From Bryobacterales bacterium (lineage in GTDB: Bacteria; Acidobacteriota; Terriglobia; Bryobacterales; Bryobacteraceae), in the NCBI GenBank assembly GCA_025353235.1, contig JANXQZ010000198.1:1-14057 (forward strand): a DNA stretch of 14,057 nt. Direction: 5' to 3'. Shown here in pieces: positions 8,490 through 14,057 of this stretch (within the stretch, counting starts at the first letter, position 1; every line of letters starts with the position of its first letter). A program made the position numbers and the translations under genes. The notes below the pieces were generated by a model. The model was not told the origin of the DNA. It was given only the letters and a program-made list of their open reading frames with translations, and did not search any database.

Positions 8490-8984
8490 TTATTTACCGG
8501 CCTGTTGCCGAGCGATTCCACCGATGACTGGCAGCGAAAAGCTCTCGCCCTGATTCGCCTTCCACATCAGGAAGAGCCAGAGAAGCAGGCCGCCTCCCCA
8601 GAACAGAAGGCTAACGAGGCCCATCACGATGGATAGGCCGAACGGCAGGACGATTCGCACGGCAAAAAGCGCAATCCATCCGGCCACCCAAGCCACGTGA
8701 AAGAAGATCGCTTGAAAGGCATGGAAGCGGATGCGCGGGTTTTGATTGTAAGGCGGAATCACTAGAAAAATAATCCCCGTGATCAGGCCGCCGAGGTAGC
8801 AAAGCGTGCCCGCCGCACTCTCGGAGAGACCTGCGGTCGCCGGAGCTGCCGGGGCGAGCGGGACGGCGCTGGCATAGGCGGGAGCGGGTGCAAATCCGGC
8901 AGCCATCGGCGCACCGGCGGCGCTGCCGCATTTCGGGCAGAAGCGCCCCTCAACTGAGGTTCCACAAGCTGAACAGTAAGACAT
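8490..8984 (-). CDS. Zinc-ribbon DUF4870-like small membrane protein
   Basis: This 164-residue protein starts with a zinc ribbon (Cys4, Cys7, Cys16, Cys19), followed by an Ala/Pro-rich linker (about 21-53). A hydrophobic module of about three to four membrane segments (about 57-142) comes next. The membrane part has the RFHAFQAIFFH segment between helices and the WKANQGESFSLPVIGGIA tail that mark DUF4870 (Tic20-like) proteins. The function of this family is unknown. The start is ATG at 8984: AAGGAG at 8992-8997 lies 7 nt upstream, and the protein then opens directly into the zinc ribbon; an alternative ATG at 9023 would add 13 unconserved residues and overlap the previous gene. It lies 25 nt after one zinc-ribbon gene and 28 nt before the NHL gene, so the three probably form one transcription unit. 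Confidence 0.85.
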   Translation of the reverse strand: MSYCSACGTSVEGRFCPKCGSAAGAPMAAGFAPAPAYASAVPLAPAAPATAGLSESAAGTLCYLGGLITGIIFLVIPPYNQNPRIRFHAFQAIFFHVAWVAGWIALFAVRIVLPFGLSIVMGLVSLLFWGGGLLLWLFLMWKANQGESFSLPVIGGIARQQAGK

Positions 8985-9009
8985 TCCGATTCTCCTTTTT
9001 GTTGAACTA

Positions 9010-9888
9010 CTAAAGCCGGGCAAGCATGGCCTTTGCTAAGGCGATGCCTTTTTCCCGGCCGTCAGGTACCTGGCTGAGATCCAGCAGAAGGCTGGTGCTC
9101 CCTTTTAAGACACACAACTGCGCATCGAGCGGGCCCAGGACCGCCTTGTCGCCCAGCCCATTCAAAGTTTCAGTGGCTTTCATCGCATCCGCTCCGCCGA
9201 TGGCGTTCACCACCTTCACCGCGCCGAACTGAATCGCGCCCTGCTCCCGCTCGACAGTGAAGGAAAAGTACGGCATATCGGGGCTGGAGGATGCACCAGC
9301 TCTGCCGATGCCTTTGATCAGATTTTCAATACCGTCTTTTCGCATTTGCTCGGACGTGTTCCCGGAGGCGTCCAGCTTTGCATCGTGCTTGCTGGCTTGA
9401 ATACTTTCGAAGCGCTGCTTGAGCTTCGCCGCGCTTTCTTCGGCGGTATCTGGTTTGATAAAGTATTCGCAATGTTCGCCGGAAGCCCGCTGGTTGGATG
9501 CTCCATCGATTTTTTCGATTGCGACGCCCAGGATCGCGGCTGCTTCTTCCGAGCGCAGCAGCAAGCAGCCGTCCCGCTTTTGTTGGGGCGCGTGTTCCGC
9601 TTTTGCCGCAGAGGCCGCAGCGGAACGAAGCGAATCCACCAGCGTGCCAGGCTCCTGACCTGTCGCGTGCTCCACGCTGCGCACCAGTCGGTGTCCCGCG
9701 TAGTAGATGCCTCCCACTGCGATTGCGCCGAACACCAAAAGGACCGCTACGAGGATAAGCCCAATCTTCAGAAAAGGGGCCGCCGAACCTGAATGAGCCG
9801 GAGGCGGTTGTGTTGCACGAGCACCGCACTTGCCACAGAATGCTGAAGCGCTAAGCGGCGAACCGCAATTTTGACAGAACGACGACAT
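9010..9888 (-). CDS. Zinc-ribbon membrane-anchored protein with extracytoplasmic domain
   Basis: This 292-residue protein has an N-terminal zinc ribbon (Cys5, Cys8, Cys18, Cys21), a Pro-rich linker and one membrane helix (about 39-62, LKIGLILVAVLLVFGAIAVG). A C-terminal domain of about 225 residues is predicted to lie outside the cytoplasm. That domain contains DGCLLLRSEEAAAILG (about 107-121), reminiscent of lipoprotein-like substrate-binding domains in which a Cys precedes an EAAxxLG helix; its cysteines are 108, 140 and 249. I do not recognise the domain as a named family. The start is ATG at 9888, with AGGAG 7 nt upstream; the ATG at 9918 would precede that site. The layout suggests a sensor or envelope scaffold with a cytoplasmic zinc ribbon, but that is inference. 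It is first in a three-gene run and lies just downstream of the REP-like gap. Confidence 0.78.
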   Translation of the reverse strand: MSSFCQNCGSPLSASAFCGKCGARATQPPPAHSGSAAPFLKIGLILVAVLLVFGAIAVGGIYYAGHRLVRSVEHATGQEPGTLVDSLRSAAASAAKAEHAPQQKRDGCLLLRSEEAAAILGVAIEKIDGASNQRASGEHCEYFIKPDTAEESAAKLKQRFESIQASKHDAKLDASGNTSEQMRKDGIENLIKGIGRAGASSSPDMPYFSFTVEREQGAIQFGAVKVVNAIGGADAMKATETLNGLGDKAVLGPLDAQLCVLKGSTSLLLDLSQVPDGREKGIALAKAMLARL

Positions 9889-9914
9889 CGATATTCTCCT
9901 ATAGGCAGCCAAGG

Positions 9915-10072
9915 TCACTTAGTTTTCCTGCGATCGGGATTCGGCTGTGATTGTGGGGCAGGCAATCTTGCCTGCAGCCGCCTTTTAGGCGGCTTCCCCT
10001 GAGAAGGCCAGCTGAAAGCCGGCTGCAGCCAAGATTCGCTGCCCCACAATTCCCATCATTAGAACTAAGTGA
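9915..10072. repeat. Outer 10-bp inverted repeat enclosing the REP-like element
   Basis: TCACTTAGTT at 9915-9924 is the exact reverse complement of AACTAAGTGA at 10063-10072. The two arms enclose the 9950-10050 element almost symmetrically (25 and 12 bp outside it). They could mark the ends of a mobilised unit or be a remnant of a longer palindrome. Chance is possible for 10 bp. Confidence 0.5.
9950..10050. repeat. REP/BIME-like composite inverted repeat
   Basis: Two 30-bp arms (9950-9979 and 10021-10050) are reverse complements with three mismatches. Each outer end begins ATTGTGGGGCAG when read inward. The left arm contains its own hairpin, GCAGGCAA-TC-TTGCCTGC (9958-9975). Between the arms is another perfect hairpin, AGCCGCC-TTTTA-GGCGGCT (9976-9994). 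Nested palindromes of this kind with a GTGGGGCAGGC head look like dispersed REP-type elements; dispersal cannot be shown from one window. The hairpins lack a following T-run on the minus strand, so an intrinsic terminator is not supported, though the structure could protect or attenuate kinase mRNA. Confidence 0.75.
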
Positions 10073-10076
10073 TATC

Positions 10077-10098
10077 GGGCAAGCTTGCCTGCCCCACA
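10077..10098. repeat. Third, partial copy of the REP-like unit
   Basis: Read on the minus strand this begins TGTGGGGCAGGCAAGCTTGC, matching the head of the 9950 arm with a single mismatch over about 20 bases. It contains the perfect 12-bp palindrome GGCAAGCTTGCC (10078-10089). Three related heads within 150 bp, in alternating orientation, support a repeat family and not chance. Confidence 0.7.
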
Positions 10099-10147
10099 TT
10101 TCTGACTGTCACCCCAATAGCGCAAAGGAGGTCGAACTTAGATCAAA

Positions 10148-12937
10148 TTATTTCTTGGACGCTGTTTCGAAGGCTGCCAAGCCTTGCTCGAGCTCATGCC
10201 GCAGGCCTTGACCCAGCGCGTTACCAGCTGGCACCAAGCCCAATGCTTTGCGCTCGGTTCTGATCGCGGACGTCACGTCGCCGGTCAGATAGTATGACCA
10301 CGCAACCGTGTCGAGAATCGTCGGGTTGGCATCTTTGGTTGCAAGGGACGCGCGCAGCGCCAGTTCCAGCGCTTTGGCGGGCTGACGCAGCGAATCAAAT
10401 TCCGCCTTGACCAGCCCATCTGCATAGTCGTTCCATTCAAAGGGACCTGAGCCGGGCCTCTCAGCCAAGGTACGCAAGAGTTCCAAGGCTTCAGCGTTGG
10501 TCTTTTCCGCGTTCACCAGGTCGCCGCTTTTCTTCATCTGGACAGCCATCCGAGTCAGCGTGAAGGCCAGCCCGGCGGGCGTCTTCGTTTCCGAGGGATC
10601 GATGGCCATAAGGGTCTGCATGGAAGTGACGGCCCTGCCGTAGGCTGTCATAGCTTCAGCATGGCTTCCCTGCGCGAGCAAAGCCTGAGCCCGGTACAAC
10701 TGCGTGAAAGACGCCAAGCGCCGGAACTCAGTATTGTTCGGCTGCTCGGAGGCCAGGATGTCCGCTAAGTCGGCGGCTCGGGCCAGGGTGGTCAAGGCTT
10801 CGGGGATCTCGTTCAGATTGCGGAGCAGATTGCCGTAAGCGGCGTAGCTCGATACCAGAACGCGGCGAACGGATGCGGCATTTGCGGGAACCAGCAGCGC
10901 TCGCTCCAAGAAGGCGATGCTCGCTCGACAGGCTTCCCGTGCGTGCAGCGCATCCCCCGAAGACGCCAGCACGATACAGCGACGATTTTGAATATAGCCC
11001 ATGGCTTTGTGCGCCGCAGGCGAAGACGGATCGCGCTGCAACGCGCTCTCGCCCAGGTGCAATGCCTTCTCGTAGTCTGCCAGCGCCTCGCTCGTCTGGC
11101 CATGAAAGAACTCACCGTCGCCTACTTTGGACACGCTAAACGCTACATCGCTTTGGGCCGCGAGGTCTGACGGCGCTCGCTTCGCGATTTCTTCCCGCAG
11201 CCGGAATGCCCTTCGATAGCTCGCCAGCGAACCTCCGTCCGCAGCGTCCGCTCCCCCAGCTTCGTGAAGCAAGTCACCGGTTTTTTCATAGGCGCTCGCC
11301 AGCTCGCGTTGCAATTGCAAGTCGCCGCCGGACTCTTTGGAAAGCAGTTCGAGGTATTGCTGCGCTTTGGATAAAACCAGACGCCGGGAACTGGCCGATC
11401 CCGCCAAATTGCGGATGCCATCGTGCAGGTCGAACAAGAGCGTGGTCACCAGGGAGCGCAGTTCACCGTAGCGCTGCTCGGCTTTTAGACGCTCCAGATC
11501 GGCGCGAGAACGCTGCTGCTCGGCTTCCACCGTCTTCTGCTCCGCGAGGATCTGGTGGGCTGCTGCGTTCTGACGCGCCTCTTGCGCTACGCTCTGCTGC
11601 TGCTGAGCGATCTGCCGCTGCACGTCGGCAATGCCGCGCTGCTCTTCCGCCGCACGTTGCTGCTGACGCGCCCGGGTGGTCTGCCTCGCGCTCACCACCA
11701 CTCCGGCCGCGAGTGAAAGGATAATCAGAGCGAGGGCTGTAACAGCGATCAAGTTCCGTCGAACGAATTTGGATGCGCGGTAGCTCAGTCTCTCGCCTTG
11801 CGCGAGCACTGGCTGGCCGGCTCGGTAGCGCGCAATATCGGAGCGGAACTGCTCCACGGAAGAGTAACGGGAGCGCGGGTCTTTCTGAAGAGCCATCAAG
11901 ACGATGTGGTCAAGGTCGCCTTTCAACTGACGCCGCAAGCGTCGAAACTCGCTCTGCCCCGCATCGCCCGCCTGCGCGGCCACGGCCTGTGTGAGCGCTG
12001 CGCTAGGCGGTATCGGTTCCTGTTCGCACACTGCGCGCATCACTTCGTGGGACAGCCCGTGCTCCCCGCGGCTGGGATGAATGCCCGCCAGCAATTCATA
12101 CAGCAGAACGCCGAGCAAATACACGTCGGTAGCGGTTGTGATCGGCCTTCCCAGAACCTGCTCCGGGCTGGCATATTCCGGCGTCATCAGCATTGAACCG
12201 GTAGCCGTTAATGACGGCTCCGAGTTGGCCGGATCTGCGAGCGTCTTCGCGATGCCAAAGTCCAGAAGCTTGACCGCACCTTCCGCAGTGACCAGAATAT
12301 TGCCGGGCTTGAGGTCGCGATGCACGATGAGATGATCGTGGGCATATTGCACTGCTTCGCACACATGCGAGAAAAGGTCGAGCCGTCCATCCAGGCCCAG
12401 CTTGTGATCGCGGCAGTACCAATCGATTCGGACCCCGGCCACATACTCCATCACGAAGTAGGGTCGCCCGGCTGCGGTTGCGCCGCCATCCAGAATGCGA
12501 GCAATATTGGGGTGATCCAGACCAGCCAAAATCTGCCGTTCGGCGCGGAACCGATCGCGCATGGCTTCGGTCAAGAATGCGGCGCGGATCACCTTGACTG
12601 CGACGCGCTTGGAGAACGATCCATCCACCCGCGCAGCCTCGTAGACGGCACCCATTCCGCCCCGCCCGATCTCTTTCACAATCTCGTAGTGATCGATTCG
12701 GCTGCCGACGAGATCCGGCTCAGGCTCACCGGCTGAGATAGCGGAAGGCAAGTTGGCGATAGGCTGCTCGATGAACCCCGCCCGCCGTTCGAACGCACCC
12801 AGGAGTTGCTCAACCTCGCTGGCTAGTTCTGAATCGTGATCGCGCGCCTGGCTCAGAACGCGTGCGCGCTCGTTCGGACTTAGTTCAACGACCGATTCAA
12901 ATAGCGTCCGGATCTCGCGCAGGCGCTCTTTAGTCAT
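10148..12937 (-). CDS. PknB-like Ser/Thr protein kinase with transmembrane helix, coiled coil and TPR region
   Basis: This 929-residue membrane-anchored Hanks-type kinase phosphorylates Ser/Thr on protein targets. A helical N-terminus of about 80 residues (LREIRTLFESVVELSPNER) is typical of acidobacterial kinases of this type. The kinase domain spans about 84-372: glycine loop GRGGMG (91-96), ATP-anchoring Lys115, catalytic HRDLKPGN with Asp208, DFG at 226-228 and YASPEQ (255-260) in the APE position. All key residues are present, so it should be active. A membrane helix follows (about 395-417), then a Gln/Ala/Arg-rich coiled coil (about 418-495) and a C-terminal array of degenerate TPR-like helical pairs (about 540-920), predicted to lie outside the cytoplasm and well placed to sense partners. 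The ATG at 12937 has no obvious Shine-Dalgarno sequence. It is divergent from the ECF sigma gene across 54 bp, suggesting a functional pair. Confidence 0.93.
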   Translation of the reverse strand: MTKERLREIRTLFESVVELSPNERARVLSQARDHDSELASEVEQLLGAFERRAGFIEQPIANLPSAISAGEPEPDLVGSRIDHYEIVKEIGRGGMGAVYEAARVDGSFSKRVAVKVIRAAFLTEAMRDRFRAERQILAGLDHPNIARILDGGATAAGRPYFVMEYVAGVRIDWYCRDHKLGLDGRLDLFSHVCEAVQYAHDHLIVHRDLKPGNILVTAEGAVKLLDFGIAKTLADPANSEPSLTATGSMLMTPEYASPEQVLGRPITTATDVYLLGVLLYELLAGIHPSRGEHGLSHEVMRAVCEQEPIPPSAALTQAVAAQAGDAGQSEFRRLRRQLKGDLDHIVLMALQKDPRSRYSSVEQFRSDIARYRAGQPVLAQGERLSYRASKFVRRNLIAVTALALIILSLAAGVVVSARQTTRARQQQRAAEEQRGIADVQRQIAQQQQSVAQEARQNAAAHQILAEQKTVEAEQQRSRADLERLKAEQRYGELRSLVTTLLFDLHDGIRNLAGSASSRRLVLSKAQQYLELLSKESGGDLQLQRELASAYEKTGDLLHEAGGADAADGGSLASYRRAFRLREEIAKRAPSDLAAQSDVAFSVSKVGDGEFFHGQTSEALADYEKALHLGESALQRDPSSPAAHKAMGYIQNRRCIVLASSGDALHAREACRASIAFLERALLVPANAASVRRVLVSSYAAYGNLLRNLNEIPEALTTLARAADLADILASEQPNNTEFRRLASFTQLYRAQALLAQGSHAEAMTAYGRAVTSMQTLMAIDPSETKTPAGLAFTLTRMAVQMKKSGDLVNAEKTNAEALELLRTLAERPGSGPFEWNDYADGLVKAEFDSLRQPAKALELALRASLATKDANPTILDTVAWSYYLTGDVTSAIRTERKALGLVPAGNALGQGLRHELEQGLAAFETASKK

Positions 12938-12956
12938 ACGGCTTACGATGCGCTTC

Positions 12957-12962
12957 TATAAT
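12957..12962 (+). promoter_or_regulatory. Consensus -10 box in the kinase/sigma divergent spacer
   Basis: A perfect TATAAT lies 29 nt before the GTG start of the sigma gene, which would give a leader of about 20-25 nt. No good -35 lies 17 bp upstream (TCATAC at 12934-12939, inside the kinase start). Read on the minus strand the same bases plus one give TATTAT, so the box could serve both directions. The two starts are only 54 bp apart, so any promoters here must overlap and compete. Confidence 0.4.
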
Positions 12963-12991
12963 ACCGTTAGGTGTGTTGACCGGATGAACGA

Positions 12992-13555
12992 GTGAATCCT
13001 CAGCCCAAAGAAGCAGCCGGATTGCTGAGCGCATCGAGTTCGGGTGACCAGCGGTCCGGGAACGATCTCATGGAGCTCGTCTATCACGAGCTTCGGCGTT
13101 TGGCCGCCCACTATCTTCAGAACGAACGCAGCGATCATACGCTGCAGCCCACCGCGCTGGTGCATGAACTTTACCTAAAACTTTTTGCCACAGAGGCCAT
13201 GGATTGGCAGGACCGGGGCCACTTTCTGGCGGTGGCGGCGCGTCAGCTTCGCCGCATCATCATCGATTACGCCAGAGCGCAACACGCCGAAAAACGCGGC
13301 GGCTCTCGGGGCAAGATTTCCCTGGAGGAGGCTCATCAGGTTGCAGTCCGGATGGACGATGCGCAGCTGGTTGAGCTGGATGATGCTTTGCAACGGCTGG
13401 AGCAGTTGGACACGCGAGCGGCTCATGTGGTGGAATTGCGGTTTTTTGGCGGTCTCACGGAAAAGGAAGTGGGTCAGACGCTGAAGATCTCGGAACCGAC
13501 CGTGAAGCGGGATTGGGAGTTTGCCCGCGCTTGGCTGCTGAAAGAGTTGGGATAG
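12992..13555 (+). CDS. ECF RNA polymerase sigma factor, TIGR02999-like
   Basis: This is a 187-residue extracytoplasmic-function sigma factor directing RNA polymerase to an unknown regulon. Region 2 spans about 22-102 (LMELVYHELRRLAAHYL, then TLQPTALVHELYLKL, then AVAARQLRRIIIDYAR) and region 4 about 128-184, with a helix-turn-helix (GGLTEKEVGQTLKISEPTVKRDW, about 153-175, split by its turn). The TLQPTALVHE signature belongs to the TIGR02999 group common in Acidobacteria and Planctomycetes. The acidic DAED-type motif of ordinary ECF region 2.2 is absent; Thr50 and Thr54 lie there. No anti-sigma gene is adjacent; instead a Ser/Thr kinase is divergently encoded. The start is GTG at 12992, giving the family's usual N-terminal length; ATG at 13070 would cut into region 2. 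A three-codon frame, ATGAACGAGTGA, ends across this GTG. Confidence 0.93.
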   Translation: MNPQPKEAAGLLSASSSGDQRSGNDLMELVYHELRRLAAHYLQNERSDHTLQPTALVHELYLKLFATEAMDWQDRGHFLAVAARQLRRIIIDYARAQHAEKRGGSRGKISLEEAHQVAVRMDDAQLVELDDALQRLEQLDTRAAHVVELRFFGGLTEKEVGQTLKISEPTVKRDWEFARAWLLKELG

Positions 13556-13587
13556 GTAGCAATCTTCATGTCACGTACACTTGAGAG

Positions 13588-14057
13588 ATTCCTAAGTCCA
13601 CCACTCTTTGGCGCAACTCCGATTTCCTCAAGCTTTGGATCGGGCAGGCAGTCTCCGAAGTTGGGTCGCGCATAACCCGGGAAGGCCTGCCCCTCACAGC
13701 CGTGCTCGTGCTGCATGCGTCGGCTGGCCAGATGGGACTTCTGGCTGGGCTCGGCTCAGCTTCCGTGCTGATTTTCGGCCTCTCTGCTGGGGTGTTTGTC
13801 GATCGCATCCGCCGCCGTCCGATTCTCATTGCAACCGACCTCGGCCGCGCCGCACTCCTCTGCTCGGTGCCGATTGCAGCTGCGTATCACGTGTTGGGCA
13901 TGCCCCAGCTATACCTACTCGCCGCACTCGCGGGCGTGCTCACCGTGTTCTTCGATGTCGCCTATCAGTCCTACCTTCCGTCGCTCGTGGAGCGCGATCA
14001 ACTATTCGAAGGCAACACCAAACTGATGCTCTCCAGCACGGCGGCCGAGGTCGCGGG
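13588..14057 (+). CDS. MFS transporter (5' part only; start codon abnormal, 3' end off the window)
   Basis: The frame encodes at least 156 residues of a major facilitator superfamily permease, probably a 12-helix efflux-type carrier. It opens with LWRNSDFLKLWIGQAVSEVG, the first helix entry typical of the MFS_3-like group. Helix 2 follows with LLAGLGSASVLIFGLSAGVF, leading into the motif A-like loop GVFVDRIRRRP (about 68-78). Further helices continue to the edge. The frame is closed upstream by TGA at 13582-13584, and no ATG, GTG or TTG occurs until GTG at 13702, which would delete helix 1. The first plausible initiator is ATT at 13588 (then PKSTTLWRN). An ATG at 13568 is in another frame; loss of two bases in the GAGAGA at 13583-13588 would join it to this frame. 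It follows the sigma gene by 32 nt and may be co-transcribed with it. Confidence 0.85.
   Translation, partial: MPKSTTLWRNSDFLKLWIGQAVSEVGSRITREGLPLTAVLVLHASAGQMGLLAGLGSASVLIFGLSAGVFVDRIRRRPILIATDLGRAALLCSVPIAAAYHVLGMPQLYLLAALAGVLTVFFDVAYQSYLPSLVERDQLFEGNTKLMLSSTAAEVA

Larger units (their letters stand above)
9889..10147. other. 259-bp intergenic gap filled by repeat structure
   Basis: This is the largest non-coding stretch, lying between the 3' end of the kinase gene and the 5' end of the zinc-ribbon operon, both on the minus strand. It holds a REP-like composite inverted repeat, a third partial copy of the same unit and an outer 10-bp inverted repeat. Short frames in it look like chance. 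No clear promoter and no hairpin followed by a T-run was found on the minus strand. Confidence 0.7.

Noticed and set aside
9976..9994. Perfect GC-rich hairpin that could be an intrinsic terminator for the kinase gene.
   Set aside because: No run of T follows the hairpin on the minus strand, and it is part of a larger repeat structure.
10130..10136. AAAGGAGGT-like sequence on the plus strand resembling a strong ribosome site.
   Set aside because: The short frames after it run into the 3' end of the kinase gene in antisense and encode nothing recognisable.
11460..11700. Repetitive Gln/Ala/Arg-coding stretch that looked like a tandem DNA repeat.
   Set aside because: It encodes the coiled coil of the kinase; the DNA units are not regular enough to call a tandem repeat.
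13642..13692. GGGCAGGC and GCCTGCCC form an inverted repeat resembling another REP-like copy.
   Set aside because: It lies inside the MFS transporter frame, and the translated segment (GQAVSEVGSRITREGLPLTA) looks like conserved protein; the GTGGGGC head and nested palindrome are missing.

Overview
The window looks like chromosomal DNA of an acidobacterium of the Solibacter/Bryobacter type (Bryobacterales). This rests on protein architecture read from translation, not on a database search. The marks are an Oar-like outer-membrane receptor with an N-terminal carboxypeptidase-regulatory domain, a secreted NHL-repeat protein whose C-terminal segment resembles the Solibacter-associated TIGR03437 domain, and a PknB-like kinase with a TPR tail beside an ECF sigma factor of the TIGR02999 type. 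The DNA is moderately GC-rich and tightly packed. No intergenic gap exceeds about 260 bp, and no tRNA, rRNA, CRISPR array, transposase or phage gene was seen.

Layout. (1) Positions 1-1942, minus strand: sucC and sucD, the two subunits of succinyl-CoA synthetase, joined by an ATGA stop/start overlap; sucD runs off the left edge. (2) 1996-2920, plus strand: a DUF433 antitoxin-like gene followed after 1 nt by a type II HAD hydrolase. (3) 2876-4234, minus strand: an APC-family amino acid permease whose 3' end overlaps the HAD gene by 45 nt. (4) 4302-7160, plus strand: a TonB-dependent receptor divergent from the permease. (5) 7157-9888, minus strand: in transcription order, a zinc-ribbon membrane-anchored protein, a zinc-ribbon DUF4870-like membrane protein and a secreted NHL-repeat protein. 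(6) 9889-10147: the only sizeable intergenic gap, holding a REP-like composite inverted repeat. (7) 10148-12937, minus strand: the kinase. (8) 12992-13555, plus strand: the ECF sigma factor, divergent from the kinase across 54 bp. (9) 13588 to the right edge, plus strand: the first part of an MFS transporter that lacks an ordinary start codon.

How the genes may work together. sucCD is core TCA metabolism. The most interesting unit is the kinase/sigma pair. The sigma factor lacks the acidic DAED-type motif usual in region 2.2 of ECF sigmas and has threonines there instead, and no anti-sigma gene is visible. This matches the known class of ECF sigmas switched on by phosphorylation by a neighbouring Ser/Thr kinase. 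The two zinc-ribbon proteins and the NHL protein lie downstream of the kinase on the same strand and may belong to the same envelope-related programme, but the repeat-filled gap makes a single transcript uncertain. The receptor and permease may both serve nutrient uptake; their substrates cannot be read from the sequence.
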